A stretch of DNA of 64,000 nt from Limnovirga soli (GCF_013106755.1 NZ_WHPF01000008.1:1-64000); one strand, 5' to 3'. Positions 16,268 to 25,059 are shown, counted from the stretch's first letter. The notes: generated by a model from the letters alone, not told the origin. Program-made: numbers and translations.

Positions 16268-17332
16268 ATGACAGCAGCACTTGACATTAATGTTACGAAG
16301 GCAGAACAAAGTAAGCTAAGCAATTTGAATTTGGAGAATTTGCCTTTTGGTAAGTTTTTTACCGATCATATGCTGGAAGCTGATTATGAGGATGGGGAAT
16401 GGAAAAGTATTGAGATTAAGCCTTACCAGCCTTTGTTGCTGGATCCGTCACTTTCTGCTTTACATTATGGCCAATCTATTTTTGAAGGCATTAAAGCCTA
16501 TAAGGATGAAAATGGTAATCCATTTATATTCAGGCCATATGATAATTTTAAACGTTTTAATACATCAGCTGCAAGGATGAATATGCCCGAAGTACCCGAG
16601 GAGATTTTTATGGAAGGTATGCGCAAGTTAATTGCACTGGATAGTAAGTGGATACCGGCTATAAAGGATCATTCCTTATATATAAGGCCATTTATGTTTG
16701 CAACAGATCCTATGCTGGGCGTAAAACCATCCGGCACCTATAAGTTTTTAATTATTCTAAGCCCGTCTGGCCCCTATTATGCTACACCCATGAAGATTGC
16801 AGTAGAAGAAACCTATACCAGGGCAGCACCCGGTGGAGTAGGATTTTCCAAGAATGCAGGTAACTATGGTGGCAGCATGCTGGCTGCTACGGTGGCCAAA
16901 GAGCATGGATATGATCAGGTATTGTGGACAGATGCTTTTGAGCATAAATGGCTGCAGGAAGTGGGTATGATGAACGTATTTTTTAAAATTGATGATATTA
17001 TTATCACACCCTCTTTAGAAGAAGGCACCATATTGGCTGGCGTTACCAGAAGCAGCGCTATAACTGGTTTAGAGGAAATGGGATTTAAGGTAGAAGAGCG
17101 CAAAATAAGTATTGACGAGTTAGTAGAAGCCCATAAGGCCGGTAAATTGCAGGAAGTTTTTGGAACCGGCACCGCCGCTACCATTGCTTATATAAAAGAA
17201 TTGAAATATAAAGACTATATCATGGAGTTTGATATTGCAGCTTTAAAAACAGCTACTGCCATTAAAAACTGGTTAGCAGCCATTAGGGAAGGAAAAACCG
17301 CCGATAAATATGGCTGGATCTATAAAATTTAA
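16268..17332 (+). CDS. ilvE: Branched-chain amino acid aminotransferase
   Basis: 354 residues, class IV PLP aminotransferase of the longer type II form. It transfers the amino group between glutamate and the keto acids of Leu, Ile and Val. The PLP lysine is Lys195 in 'GVGFSKNAGNYGGSM'; 'ALHYGQSIFEGIKAY' at 64-78 and 'FGTGTAATIAYI' near 300 are family signatures. It is monocistronic by position: 135 bp separate it from rpsL, which has its own promoter. Confidence 0.94.
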   Translation: MTAALDINVTKAEQSKLSNLNLENLPFGKFFTDHMLEADYEDGEWKSIEIKPYQPLLLDPSLSALHYGQSIFEGIKAYKDENGNPFIFRPYDNFKRFNTSAARMNMPEVPEEIFMEGMRKLIALDSKWIPAIKDHSLYIRPFMFATDPMLGVKPSGTYKFLIILSPSGPYYATPMKIAVEETYTRAAPGGVGFSKNAGNYGGSMLAATVAKEHGYDQVLWTDAFEHKWLQEVGMMNVFFKIDDIIITPSLEEGTILAGVTRSSAITGLEEMGFKVEERKISIDELVEAHKAGKLQEVFGTGTAATIAYIKELKYKDYIMEFDIAALKTATAIKNWLAAIREGKTADKYGWIYKI

Positions 17333-17436
17333 ATAGTTAGGTACAAAAACAAAGTTCAAATCATAAAAAAGACGGTTTTCTGGGTAATTCTTGTAAAATT
17401 TTTTATTTTAATTTTCCTTTTTACAATATAGACCCT

Positions 17437-17444
17437 TACCTTTG
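17437..17444 (+). promoter_or_regulatory. Putative rpsL-rpsG -7 box (TACCTTTG)
   Basis: Exact TAnnTTTG match 25 bp before the rpsL ATG at 17469. Transcription would start near 17450, which rules out a TTG start at 17442. Confidence 0.6.
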
Positions 17445-17468
17445 CCGTCCCAAAATAATTGGTATAGA

Positions 17469-17852
17469 ATGCCTACAATACAACAGTTAGTAAGAAAGGG
17501 CCGTGAAATAATCAGGGCAAAAAGTAAATCCAGGGCACTGGATGCATGTCCTCAAAGAAGAGGCGTATGTACAAGGGTGTATACAACAACTCCTAAAAAG
17601 CCGAATTCTGCGTTACGTAAAGTAGCCAAAGTTCGTTTAACCAATAAGATTGAGGTTATTGCTTACATTCCGGGAGAAGGTCATAACCTGCAGGAACACT
17701 CAATTGTACTTATACGTGGTGGTCGTGTTAAAGATTTACCAGGTGTACGTTATCATATTGTACGTGGTAGCTTAGATACTGCCGGTGTAAAAGACCGTAA
17801 AAAGAGCCGTTCTAAATACGGTACCAAGAAAGAAAAAGCAAAGAAAAAATAA
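17469..17852 (+). CDS. rpsL: 30S ribosomal protein S12
   Basis: 127 residues from the ATG at 17469 ([13 protein letters not shown], the conserved S12 N-terminus). It sits at the decoding centre of the 30S subunit. The loops '[12 protein letters not shown]' and '[13 protein letters not shown]' are intact, including the lysines whose substitution gives streptomycin resistance in other bacteria, so a streptomycin-sensitive form is predicted. The C-terminus is the usual lysine-rich tail. rpsG follows after 24 bp. Confidence 0.97.
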   Translation: MPTIQQLVRKGREIIRAKSKSRALDACPQRRGVCTRVYTTTPKKPNSALRKVAKVRLTNKIEVIAYIPGEGHNLQEHSIVLIRGGRVKDLPGVRYHIVRGSLDTAGVKDRKKSRSKYGTKKEKAKKK

Positions 17853-17876
17853 TTCATAAAAGTAATCTTCTGAGAT

Positions 17877-18344
17877 ATGCGTAAAGCGCAAGCCAAAAAA
17901 CTACCGTTAGCACCGGATCCTCGTTTTAACGACAAACTGGTTACCCGTTTCATTAACAATTTAATGTGGCAGGGTAAAAAAAGTACGGCTATCATCATTT
18001 TTTATGATGCAATAGATAAAGTATCAAAAATCACTAATGAGGATGGTTATGAAGTGTGGAAAAAAGCACTTTCTAACGTTACTCCTGGTGTTGAGGTACG
18101 TAGCCGCAGAATTGGTGGTGCAACATTCCAGATTCCGTCTGAAGTTCGTCCTGACAGGAAAATTTCCTTAAGTATGAAATGGATGATTCGCTACAGCCGC
18201 GATAGGAACGGTAAAACAATGGCTGATAAACTTGCCAACGAAATCATCGCAGCAAGTAAAGGTGAAGGTGCTGCTTTCAAAAAGAAAGAAGATACCCACC
18301 GTATGGCTGAAGCTAACAAAGCTTTCTCCCACTTTAAAATCTAA
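17877..18344 (+). CDS. rpsG: 30S ribosomal protein S7
   Basis: 155 residues, starting [19 protein letters not shown]. It nucleates assembly of the 30S head and contacts E-site tRNA. Conserved S7 elements include '[17 protein letters not shown]', '[23 protein letters not shown]' and '[14 protein letters not shown]'. It is followed by a strong terminator at 18362-18393; fusA and tuf, which usually follow in str operons, are not here. Confidence 0.97.
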   Translation: MRKAQAKKLPLAPDPRFNDKLVTRFINNLMWQGKKSTAIIIFYDAIDKVSKITNEDGYEVWKKALSNVTPGVEVRSRRIGGATFQIPSEVRPDRKISLSMKWMIRYSRDRNGKTMADKLANEIIAASKGEGAAFKKKEDTHRMAEANKAFSHFKI

Positions 18345-18361
18345 TTACAGATTATATAAGT

Positions 18362-18393
18362 AAAGCCGCTTGTAACAACAAGCGGCTTTTTTG
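18362..18393 (+). terminator. Intrinsic terminator of rpsL-rpsG
   Basis: AAGCCGCTTGT pairs with ACAAGCGGCTT around a 4-nt loop and is followed by a run of T. It closes the operon 17 bp after rpsG. Confidence 0.9.
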
Positions 18394-18467
18394 TTTGGCC
18401 CAAAGCCATCGTATTTAAATGTTTACCAGAAATGCATTGTTTGGCCAGGCTTGAGGTAATCTATATG

Positions 18468-18493
18468 GCTTTACTTGCGTCGCACTCTTGTAC
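18468..18493 (-). repeat. Dispersed intergenic repeat, copy 11
   Basis: Reads GCTTTACTT then GCGTCGCACTCTTGTAC, beyond the rpsG terminator (123 bp after the stop). Confidence 0.9.
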
Positions 18494-18621
18494 GTTCATA
18501 TCCTTACCCGGCAGTGGGTTGCTATGGCTTGTGTTGCAGCTGGTTTGGTAATGCACTATTAATACAATCCATTAAGTATGGTTGTTAATGAATTATGAAT
18601 TGTATTGCCGGGGATTATTCC

Positions 18622-18651
18622 GTACCTCAAAGTGTGCGACGCAAGTAAAGC
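18622..18651 (+). repeat. Dispersed intergenic repeat, copy 12 (with small insertion)
   Basis: GTACCTCAAAGTGTGCGACG then CAAGTAAAGC: the core is split by about three extra bases after GTAC. GCCCGG lies about 18 bp further on. Confidence 0.8.
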
Positions 18652-18691
18652 TGCGTTATGTACTATTGCCCGGTACAAAAGAGTATAAATG

Positions 18692-18725
18692 AAAAAGCCG
18701 CTTTATTGGAATAAAGCGGCTTTTT
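18692..18725 (-). terminator. Terminator of the CxxCH protein gene
   Basis: AAAAAGCCGCTTTAT and ATAAAGCGGCTTTTT form a long stem, 20 bp after the stop of the minus-strand gene. A- and T-tracts on both sides make it potentially bidirectional. Confidence 0.85.
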
Positions 18726-18745
18726 AAATGTAATTATCTTGGCTA

Positions 18746-20734
18746 TTAATGCACCATAGAAGTTGGCTGATACATTAACTGATTTCTAATTGCAAAAGGC
18801 GTCGTACAGGTAGTAATAGAGAAATCCTTAAGATCTCTGGCCCTTCTAAGTATATCGTTAAACATACGTAGTGTTGGATTTGATGCGGGTCTTAAAGCTG
18901 CATCCCTCATCATAAAGCTATCATTCTCAGGAATAAAATCAAAATCAATAGCACCACCAGCGCCGGCCCTTCCGGATAAGAAACCTGATAAACTTGTTTC
19001 TGTACCAAAGAATACAGGATCTACATGGGTGTAATGTGTTTGTAATTCACCAGCATGACAACCTGTGCAGGTATTTAATGAAAATACGTGACGGGCAGTG
19101 GTGTTTTTAATAAAGTAAGGTGTATTTCTTTGCTCTGTACCATCCCAGAACCAAAGATTGGTTAAGCCAACAGGCTCTGCCAGTATATGTGCGGCTCCTG
19201 CTACAAAAGGCACATTGTTAAATGTATCTGGTACAGTATAGTTATCTTTTATAATGTTTTTTCTTTCCTGGTTAACATAAAGCACCATGGTTGCTACATC
19301 AGGATTGCCAACACCCCTTCCATTAAATTTGTCAGCAGGTATTTGAGAACATGTTGTTTCAATAAAATTACCTGTTATTGCATTTAATCTAAACTCCCTG
19401 AATTCAGCAGTATCACCAAGTGTTAAAGCCCTGTCATTTGTTCTTACTGTACTTAGAGAGCTTTGGTTGGTTTTATTTCTGTTAGAGCCAGATTTTGAGA
19501 ACTGATCGGTGATGTTTTGTAAAGCTGCATTGTAGGCAGGTGTTCCCAAATCGTAGTTTTTTAAATTAAACCATTGGTCGGCCCATGAATGTAAAGAATC
19601 ACATTTGTTGGGTTTAGGAATGGAATATTCCACAATCATAGTGAAATTCTCTTTATCTGTACAGTCGGCATTTATTAAACAGAAAGTAAACCTGCACTCA
19701 CCTGCGGGAATACCTGCAAATCGGTCTCTTAAATCGAAACGGTTAAGTATAGCCGTTAATTTAAAAGGTGCAAACTTCATATCCAGTTGACCAGTAGGGC
19801 CTCCAGCTGCTTCACTTTTGGCAATCCAGGGGTTTAAAATTTTGTCTAATACCAATGGTCTTGGATTTACTGTATCACCATTAATGATTCTTCTAACTGC
19901 ATAGTTAGTAAGCCATATTTTTATAAAATCTGATAATTCAGCATCGGTAGCTATATTTTGAGGAGTAGTTGAAGCCAACTGCCTGAATATCTCTCCAAAA
20001 GTCCATGGACCATTTACTACACCTGTTTGGGTGCAGGGATTCCAGGTTCTTGTGGGGTCCTCTACTACATTTAAATCTGTAATGAAAATACAATTTCTTC
20101 TTACAGAGTCAATTAACTCACTATTTAATACAGCGCCGGTGGCTGCTATAGATACTGGTTGAAATGCATCAAATTTGGCTGCATTAAAAGGTTCAGCAGC
20201 ATCTGCATCAGCAGTAATCATACGATTTACAAATTTGTATGAAGCACCTGTTTTCTTTTGTTCAAGCGCCATTTTTACTGCCTGCTTTCTAAAGTCTGCA
20301 ACATCAGCATAAATTTTGGCAGTATAAATACCGTCACCAGCTTTTTTATCATCGCCGATGCCATTGTCTTTTAATTCAATCTGGTTTTCGTCATCACCAA
20401 TTACAATACTTGATTCTTTAAAAGATTCTTTTGAGTAAAAAGCCATTATTAAAATATGACTGTTGTCTCCCGGAATTCTTTGTACCAGCACATCTTCGGC
20501 TGCGGGAATCCTTTTTTTATTAGTTTTATCGGTATAGCTATACCAGTCAGCATTTGCTTCCAGGGCACTTAATTCCTGATCTGATAAGTTTTCATTATCA
20601 TTCCAGTGATGGATAGCCAGCTTATTAGCGGCATTATTGCCGGTAATGGGGAACGCAAATTTGTTCCATGAAAGTAGCAGAGTTGTGAGGGCTACAACTG
20701 CAAAGACTGCCAGGGTTTTTGTTGTAAATTTCAT
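18746..20734 (-). CDS. Large exported protein with choice-of-anchor-X-like domain and one CxxCH motif
   Basis: 662 residues. An N-terminal hydrophobic segment (about 8-30) should direct export. At about 75-170 the segment 'ELKDNGIGDDKKAGDGIYTAKIY' matches the choice-of-anchor X type of beta-sandwich. The middle is unrecognised, with several cysteines ('CRFTFCLINADC', 'WNPCTQTGV'). Near residue 555 'NTCTGCHAGELQTHYTHVDP' gives a single CxxCH, the covalent haem c attachment motif, with His and Met residues downstream that could act as distal ligand. No cytochrome maturation or oxidase genes are adjacent, so a redox role is inference; a structural CxxCH is the alternative. The gene is monocistronic, with a strong terminator. 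Confidence 0.75.
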   Translation of the reverse strand: MKFTTKTLAVFAVVALTTLLLSWNKFAFPITGNNAANKLAIHHWNDNENLSDQELSALEANADWYSYTDKTNKKRIPAAEDVLVQRIPGDNSHILIMAFYSKESFKESSIVIGDDENQIELKDNGIGDDKKAGDGIYTAKIYADVADFRKQAVKMALEQKKTGASYKFVNRMITADADAAEPFNAAKFDAFQPVSIAATGAVLNSELIDSVRRNCIFITDLNVVEDPTRTWNPCTQTGVVNGPWTFGEIFRQLASTTPQNIATDAELSDFIKIWLTNYAVRRIINGDTVNPRPLVLDKILNPWIAKSEAAGGPTGQLDMKFAPFKLTAILNRFDLRDRFAGIPAGECRFTFCLINADCTDKENFTMIVEYSIPKPNKCDSLHSWADQWFNLKNYDLGTPAYNAALQNITDQFSKSGSNRNKTNQSSLSTVRTNDRALTLGDTAEFREFRLNAITGNFIETTCSQIPADKFNGRGVGNPDVATMVLYVNQERKNIIKDNYTVPDTFNNVPFVAGAAHILAEPVGLTNLWFWDGTEQRNTPYFIKNTTARHVFSLNTCTGCHAGELQTHYTHVDPVFFGTETSLSGFLSGRAGAGGAIDFDFIPENDSFMMRDAALRPASNPTLRMFNDILRRARDLKDFSITTCTTPFAIRNQLMYQPTSMVH

Positions 20735-21270
20735 AGTTGATGTTTATTACTTTAAAAATGTATTTATTCAATTTGGAAATTAGATCTTAATGAACGTAAA
20801 TTTTAATGTTTAGGTTTTGAAAAGACTATACTAAAATGAATAATCGCACCGGAAAATTAGTTAAAAAAATGCATTTGGTAGGAATCTGAAAGAGGTATTA
20901 ATAATAGATTAAACCAATTGAACTTGATTAAGGTATGTTTTTTAATGTCACACCTTTTATTAGGGTAATTAAAACCTCAAATGTGAAATAAGTTAAACTG
21001 ATTTTAGGCTTATTTATGAAACAGGTTTGATTTTTAGGGCATTAACTTAAACAAAGCGTATTTAAAGTAGTATTATGTTTTTTAGATATTTATAAAATGC
21101 AACCCTAAAAATTAAGTAATTTTTAAATGAGATTTTTGGCTATTTTTTTCACTTTTTGGCTTTTCTCTGCCTTATGTGCCTGTATAAATTGATGTTAATT
21201 AGACAGTTGTTATGCAGTACAAGTGAGTGACACAACGATGCATCATAGTAGCAAAGCAGCTGATTTACTA
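20735..21270. other. AT-rich intergenic region (536 bp)
   Basis: Upstream region of the CxxCH protein gene and 3' flank of the DUF4954 gene. It is unusually AT-rich with several T/A runs. Apart from repeat copy 13 (21217-21235) nothing was recognised: no ORF with coding character and no RNA gene. Confidence 0.5.
21217..21235 (+). repeat. Dispersed intergenic repeat, copy 13 (GTGACAC variant)
   Basis: Reads GTACAAGTGAGTGACACAA, the same variant type as copies 4 and 24, 35 bp after the DUF4954 stop. Confidence 0.8.
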
Positions 21271-23487
21271 TTAATCTAACACCTTATGCAACTGGGCTAT
21301 TTTTTTTGCATAGAGCTTTAATTGCGCCTTTTGTTCTTTTATAAAGCTATTTCCACCAAGATTACCTACTACTTTTTCCATTTCTTCTGGCGTATCATAC
21401 ACCATCTTTCTAAAATGGCTGCTAAAGTCTTTGGCCTTTGAATCGTAAATGCTTTTAACCATCCAGCTTTTGGTATCCAGGGCTTCCTGCAACAAGTCTT
21501 TTATTTGCAGGCTGCTCAACTTCTTTAAAGTTTGCCCGTTAATTTCGGCCAAACTGCTTAAGGCATGTTGCCTTTTTTGTTCCTGATAGCTACTTGCTTC
21601 TGTTTCATAAATCGCATGCAACATTTCCCATGATTTTATTTTTCCTGCTTTTACCTTAGTTTTTATAATATTTACGGCCGTTTCTTTAATAAGCTGTCCG
21701 CCAATATTGATCCAATTGGTTCGCATTTTACGGTTGGGAAGTATTTGCAACAGATGGTTGGCATCTCTTATGGGATTTAATTCCATACAATCTATAAGTG
21801 CAGAAATGCCGTAAAAACGGATCATTTGTATAAAAAGGTCATATGATTGCTGAATTTTTATAATTATCGTTTTGCGTTTGGCATTTTCAAAACCATCAGC
21901 AATTATTTCCAGTGAATTGATAATAGTGTCTTTATTTGCTAGTAATTGCCGCCCTTTTTCCATACAGGCTTCATCGGAGAACTTTTTGCCGGGATTTTCC
22001 CTTGTATAAAATGCTTTGCCGGTAAACAGTTCAAATAAACCAATGGCTGTAAACATTTCATTAATGGTATCGGGCGCCAAATAATCATATTCCATATGTT
22101 GAATGGGCTTAATACGTTTATCCCGGTCGGCATATTTCCAAGAGTTTCTTGCCAGCGCATACATATTATACATAAACCAGTAAGCAGGCATAATTACCAG
22201 CTTGTCATTGGCAATATCAATACTTACCAGTGAAAAGGGAATGGGAATATCGAGCTCGTAACTATAATCAGCCTTGGCCAAAATGGTAAAACTGGCAAAC
22301 CTTGAATTGTGTTTTAAGCTAACACATAAGCCTGGCCAAAAGCCCCGGCCGGCAATAATTTCCCCATCGGCACCACGTGAGTTATGGTTAGAGCCAATGG
22401 TTGCCCCGGCAGGTATATTACTTTGACCCATTATAAGGGCAGCACATAAAAATGAATTATTATGGTGCTGCTCATGGGCTGGAAAAATCAGGGAGTTAAG
22501 CACCTCGCAGCAGGAAATGGTGGCGTTATTGCCCAAATACGAGTTAATTAAACGTGCCCCATATTTTAATTGTGAATTAGAACCCATTATAAACCTTACA
22601 GCTTTTACCCCATAAAAAACCCTGCAGCCAAAACCAATAATACCATTTACAATTTCGCAGCCTTCCCCAATTTGAGATTTGCCTTCAGGGCTTGAATTTA
22701 TAGTGAGGTTCTTAAGTTTGTTAGCACCCTTAATATAGGCATCGCTGCCAATCCACACATCTTTTATAATAGCCGTGTTTTTAATTACGGTGCGATCGCC
22801 AATTTTACCGTAATAACCACGTTCTTTTTTAAACTCCTGCTCTGTTAATAACTTAAACTGCTGCAACAGGGCTTCATCATCGCGGTATTTACTCCAAAGC
22901 CAGGCATCGCCGGGCAGCATGCCATTAAAAGGAATTACACTGCGGCCACCATTTTCGTTGCATATTTCTAACCAAATACGTAACGATTCGGGTTCCCCTT
23001 CCTTAATAATACCATTGCCAAACTTAGCATGATCTGATGTGGCCAATTCATTTACATTAAATATAATTACCTCATTACCAATTACATAATTGGATAAATG
23101 GTTTACATTACTAATTACCACATTATCCCCTAAATCGCTGCTAATAATGGTTGAATTGTATAAACCCACAGCCAGTTTTATATCACTAAATTCCAGGCAG
23201 TAGGGTTCCAGTTTGCCAATACGTACCAATCCAAAAAACTTACAGCTCTTAACCAGTTCGGGGTTAAATGCATCGCTCACCAAAATTTTATTCCAATCGT
23301 CGCTGCTATTATTATTTCTAACCAATAACTCAATTTCGTAAGCAGATAAATGGCGGTAATTAATGCCACTGCGGTTTTGTATATTTCTCAGGTAATATTC
23401 ATCTTTTCCGGCAGGTAAATATTCAGGCTTTATAAAATTATAGCCCAGCTGGTCTATGGGGCTTTTTTTTATCTGGTTTTCGGCCAT
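21271..23487 (-). CDS. DUF4954 family protein with left-handed beta-helix-like core
   Basis: 738 residues, no signal peptide, so probably cytoplasmic. The opening 'SPIDQLGYNFIKPEYLPAGKDEYYLRNIQNR' matches the DUF4954 family of Bacteroidota and Spirochaetes as I know it. From about 235 to 400 short strands with turns ('VIKNTAIIKDVWIGSDAYIKGANKLKNLTI', 'GEGCEIVNGIIGFGCRVFYGV', 'NATISCCEVLNS', 'GASIGS'-like turns) resemble the hexapeptide-repeat beta-helix of sugar-nucleotide acyltransferases and pyrophosphorylases. The C-terminal third (about 530-738) is helical. Catalytic function is not established; a nucleotide-sugar or acyl-transfer link is inferred from the fold only. It is a single gene, divergent from the Crp/Fnr regulator. 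Confidence 0.8.
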   Translation of the reverse strand: MAENQIKKSPIDQLGYNFIKPEYLPAGKDEYYLRNIQNRSGINYRHLSAYEIELLVRNNNSSDDWNKILVSDAFNPELVKSCKFFGLVRIGKLEPYCLEFSDIKLAVGLYNSTIISSDLGDNVVISNVNHLSNYVIGNEVIIFNVNELATSDHAKFGNGIIKEGEPESLRIWLEICNENGGRSVIPFNGMLPGDAWLWSKYRDDEALLQQFKLLTEQEFKKERGYYGKIGDRTVIKNTAIIKDVWIGSDAYIKGANKLKNLTINSSPEGKSQIGEGCEIVNGIIGFGCRVFYGVKAVRFIMGSNSQLKYGARLINSYLGNNATISCCEVLNSLIFPAHEQHHNNSFLCAALIMGQSNIPAGATIGSNHNSRGADGEIIAGRGFWPGLCVSLKHNSRFASFTILAKADYSYELDIPIPFSLVSIDIANDKLVIMPAYWFMYNMYALARNSWKYADRDKRIKPIQHMEYDYLAPDTINEMFTAIGLFELFTGKAFYTRENPGKKFSDEACMEKGRQLLANKDTIINSLEIIADGFENAKRKTIIIKIQQSYDLFIQMIRFYGISALIDCMELNPIRDANHLLQILPNRKMRTNWINIGGQLIKETAVNIIKTKVKAGKIKSWEMLHAIYETEASSYQEQKRQHALSSLAEINGQTLKKLSSLQIKDLLQEALDTKSWMVKSIYDSKAKDFSSHFRKMVYDTPEEMEKVVGNLGGNSFIKEQKAQLKLYAKKIAQLHKVLD

Positions 23488-23627
23488 ATAATACGGATTT
23501 TATGTAAAACGAATGTATGTATTAACTTTTATATCAGGCTTATATAACAATTACCCGGTTTAGCCATAGTAGCAAAAGGCAAATTTGTTTATTATTAGCC
23601 CGGCTCTGGAAATAATAATTGAGCCCG

Positions 23628-23647
23628 GTTGCGTCGCACTCTTGTAC
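23628..23647 (-). repeat. Dispersed intergenic repeat, copy 14
   Basis: Reads gttgcgtcgcactcttgtac, between divergent genes. Two direct GCCCGG motifs precede it (23599 and 23623). Confidence 0.88.
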
Positions 23648-23729
23648 GCCATAACTTATGGCAGCAAAAAACCACCTGCTGCAAGTATTCCCAAACAGGC
23701 TAAGCGAACAATAATCCAACTCTTAGGGT

Positions 23730-23737
23730 TATTTTTG
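23730..23737 (+). promoter_or_regulatory. Putative -7 box (TATTTTTG)
   Basis: Exact TAnnTTTG match just before the Crp/Fnr gene. Transcription starting near 23743 would leave almost no leader before the ATG at 23751, so this message may be leaderless or use another promoter. Confidence 0.4.
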
Positions 23738-23741
23738 CGTT

Positions 23742-24332
23742 GTGGAAAAAATGAATGAGATATTCGATTTGTTGTTTAAAAAAGTAAATGAAAAAGTAAG
23801 CCTTTCTGAAGCTGAGCAGGAAATATGTAAGAGCTTTTTTATTTATAAAAAGATACGCAAAAGGCAATACCTGCTGCAGGAGAGTGAGGTATGTAAATAC
23901 ACTGCTTTTGTTGTAAAGGGTAGTTTGCGTTTATATACAGTGAACGAAAAAGGGGCGGAGCATGTACTGCAGTTTGCGCTGGAAGGCTGGATCATTGCCG
24001 ATTTATATAGCTTTATTACAGGGGAGCCATCATCCTATAATATAGATGCACTGGAAGATACGGAAGTACTTTTATTAAGTAAATCCGCGCAGGAAGAAAT
24101 GGTGCAGCTGGTACCAGCCATACAACAATACTATTATTTGCTTATGCAAAATGCCTATGTGGCACTGCAAAGGCGTATGACCATTGCCATAAGCCAAACT
24201 GCTGACGAAAAATACAATAATCTGCTGGCCACCTACCCCGAGATTATTCAAAGGGTGCCACAGCATATGATCGCTTCTTATCTGGGTTTTAAACCCGAAA
24301 CACTAAGCCGTATCCGCAGAAAAAATTTATAA
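23742..24332 (+). CDS. Crp/Fnr family transcriptional regulator
   Basis: 196 residues from the GTG at 23742; the ATG at 23751 (three codons later) is equally possible. Residues about 25-130 form a cyclic-nucleotide-binding-like beta-roll ('RKRQYLLQESEVCKYTAFVVKGSLRLYTV', 'FALEGWIIADLYSFITGEPS', 'DALEDTEVLLLS'). The C-terminal 'QHMIASYLGFKPETLSRIRRKNL' is a Crp-type helix-turn-helix. Only two cysteines are present, so it lacks the FNR iron-sulfur cluster; the usual cAMP-contact Arg/Glu pattern is not obvious, as is common in Bacteroidota members. A palindrome of Crp/Fnr form lies 8 bp after the stop, upstream of yceI, suggesting that this protein controls that gene. Confidence 0.88.
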   Translation: MEKMNEIFDLLFKKVNEKVSLSEAEQEICKSFFIYKKIRKRQYLLQESEVCKYTAFVVKGSLRLYTVNEKGAEHVLQFALEGWIIADLYSFITGEPSSYNIDALEDTEVLLLSKSAQEEMVQLVPAIQQYYYLLMQNAYVALQRRMTIAISQTADEKYNNLLATYPEIIQRVPQHMIASYLGFKPETLSRIRRKNL

Positions 24333-24340
24333 GCGTTTTC

Positions 24341-24354
24341 TTGACAAATGTCAA
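24341..24354. promoter_or_regulatory. Crp/Fnr-type operator palindrome
   Basis: TTGACAAATGTCAA is a perfect inverted repeat of the form TTGAC-N4-GTCAA, like FNR/CRP half-site pairs. Its centre is about 65 bp upstream of the predicted yceI transcription start, a normal position for an activator, and the regulator gene ends 8 bp before it. Confidence 0.6.
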
Positions 24355-24377
24355 TGCTTTTTCTTGCGTATTCTCAA

Positions 24378-24407
24378 TTGCCTGTAAATTAGATGTATGT
24401 ACATTTG
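24378..24407 (+). promoter_or_regulatory. yceI promoter (TTG / 19 bp / TACATTTG)
   Basis: TTG at 24378-24380, a 19-bp spacer and TACATTTG at 24400-24407 fit the Bacteroidota sigma-ABfr consensus at both boxes. It is the best promoter in the window. The predicted start is near 24413, 15 bp before the ATG. Confidence 0.75.
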
Positions 24408-24427
24408 TATTATAAAATTACAAAACG

Positions 24428-25012
24428 ATGAAAAAAGCACTAGTACTTGCTGTGATAGCATTCATAAGTACCTCAGTATTTGCACAAACAAAATGGACAG
24501 TTGATGCAGTACATTCTTCAGTAAAATTTACTGTAACGCACCTGGTTATTTCTGAAGTAGAAGGATCTTTTAAAAAGTTTGATGGTAGCATTACCGCTGC
24601 AAAACCCGATTTTACTGATGCCTCAATTAACTTTACTGTTGATGTTAATAGTATTAGTACCGATAACGATATGCGTGACAAGCACCTGAAATCAGACGAT
24701 TTCTTTAATGCAGAAAAATTTCCGGCCATGACTTTTAAAAGCACTGGCTTTAAAAAACTAACCGCCAATAAATATGCATTAAGTGGTAACCTTACCATTC
24801 GCGATGTTACTAAACCTGTTGTGTTTAACGTTGTATATGGCGGTACAGTAAAAGATGGTTATGGTAATACAAAAGCAGGTTTTAAAGCAACTGCAGCTAT
24901 TAACCGTTTTGATTATAATTTAAAATGGAATGCCTTAACAGAAGCTGGTGGTGCCACTGTAGGTAAAGATATTAATATGGAAATTCGCCTTGAATTTGCA
25001 CAGGCAAAATAG
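24428..25012 (+). CDS. YceI family periplasmic protein
   Basis: 194 residues with a signal peptide (MKKALVLAVIAFISTSVFAQ). The mature protein is a YceI-like lipocalin-type barrel: 'KWTVDAVHSSVKFTVTHLVISEVEGSF' at the start, 'SISTDNDMRDKHLKSDDFFNAEKFPAMTFKS' in the middle and 'INRFDYNLKWN...VGKDINMEIRLEF' at the end. YceI proteins bind polyprenoid or fatty-amide lipids; in other bacteria they are induced by osmotic, pH or oxidative stress. It has its own promoter with an upstream Crp/Fnr-like operator and a strong terminator. Confidence 0.92.
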   Translation: MKKALVLAVIAFISTSVFAQTKWTVDAVHSSVKFTVTHLVISEVEGSFKKFDGSITAAKPDFTDASINFTVDVNSISTDNDMRDKHLKSDDFFNAEKFPAMTFKSTGFKKLTANKYALSGNLTIRDVTKPVVFNVVYGGTVKDGYGNTKAGFKATAAINRFDYNLKWNALTEAGGATVGKDINMEIRLEFAQAK

Positions 25013-25030
25013 TTTGGACATGAGAATTGT

Positions 25031-25059
25031 AAAAGCAGATGCCTGGCATCTGCTTTTTT
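25031..25059 (+). terminator. Intrinsic terminator of yceI
   Basis: AAAAGCAGATGCC and GGCATCTGCTTTT form a stem with a 1-2 nt loop followed by T residues, 18 bp after the stop. Confidence 0.9.

Larger units (their letters stand above)
18345..18745. other. Convergent intergenic region (401 bp)
   Basis: Contains the rpsG terminator, two opposed repeat copies (18468-18493 and 18622-18651) and the terminator of the minus-strand CxxCH protein. No gene was seen. Confidence 0.7.

Noticed and set aside
20735-21270. Small RNA or tRNA gene in the AT-rich gaps (also 53360-53845)
   Set aside because: No cloverleaf, conserved tRNA arms or strong promoter-terminator pair could be seen by eye; a covariance-model scan would be decisive.
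23742-24332. Calling the regulator FNR (oxygen sensor)
   Set aside because: Only two cysteines are present and the N-terminal cysteine cluster of FNR is missing.
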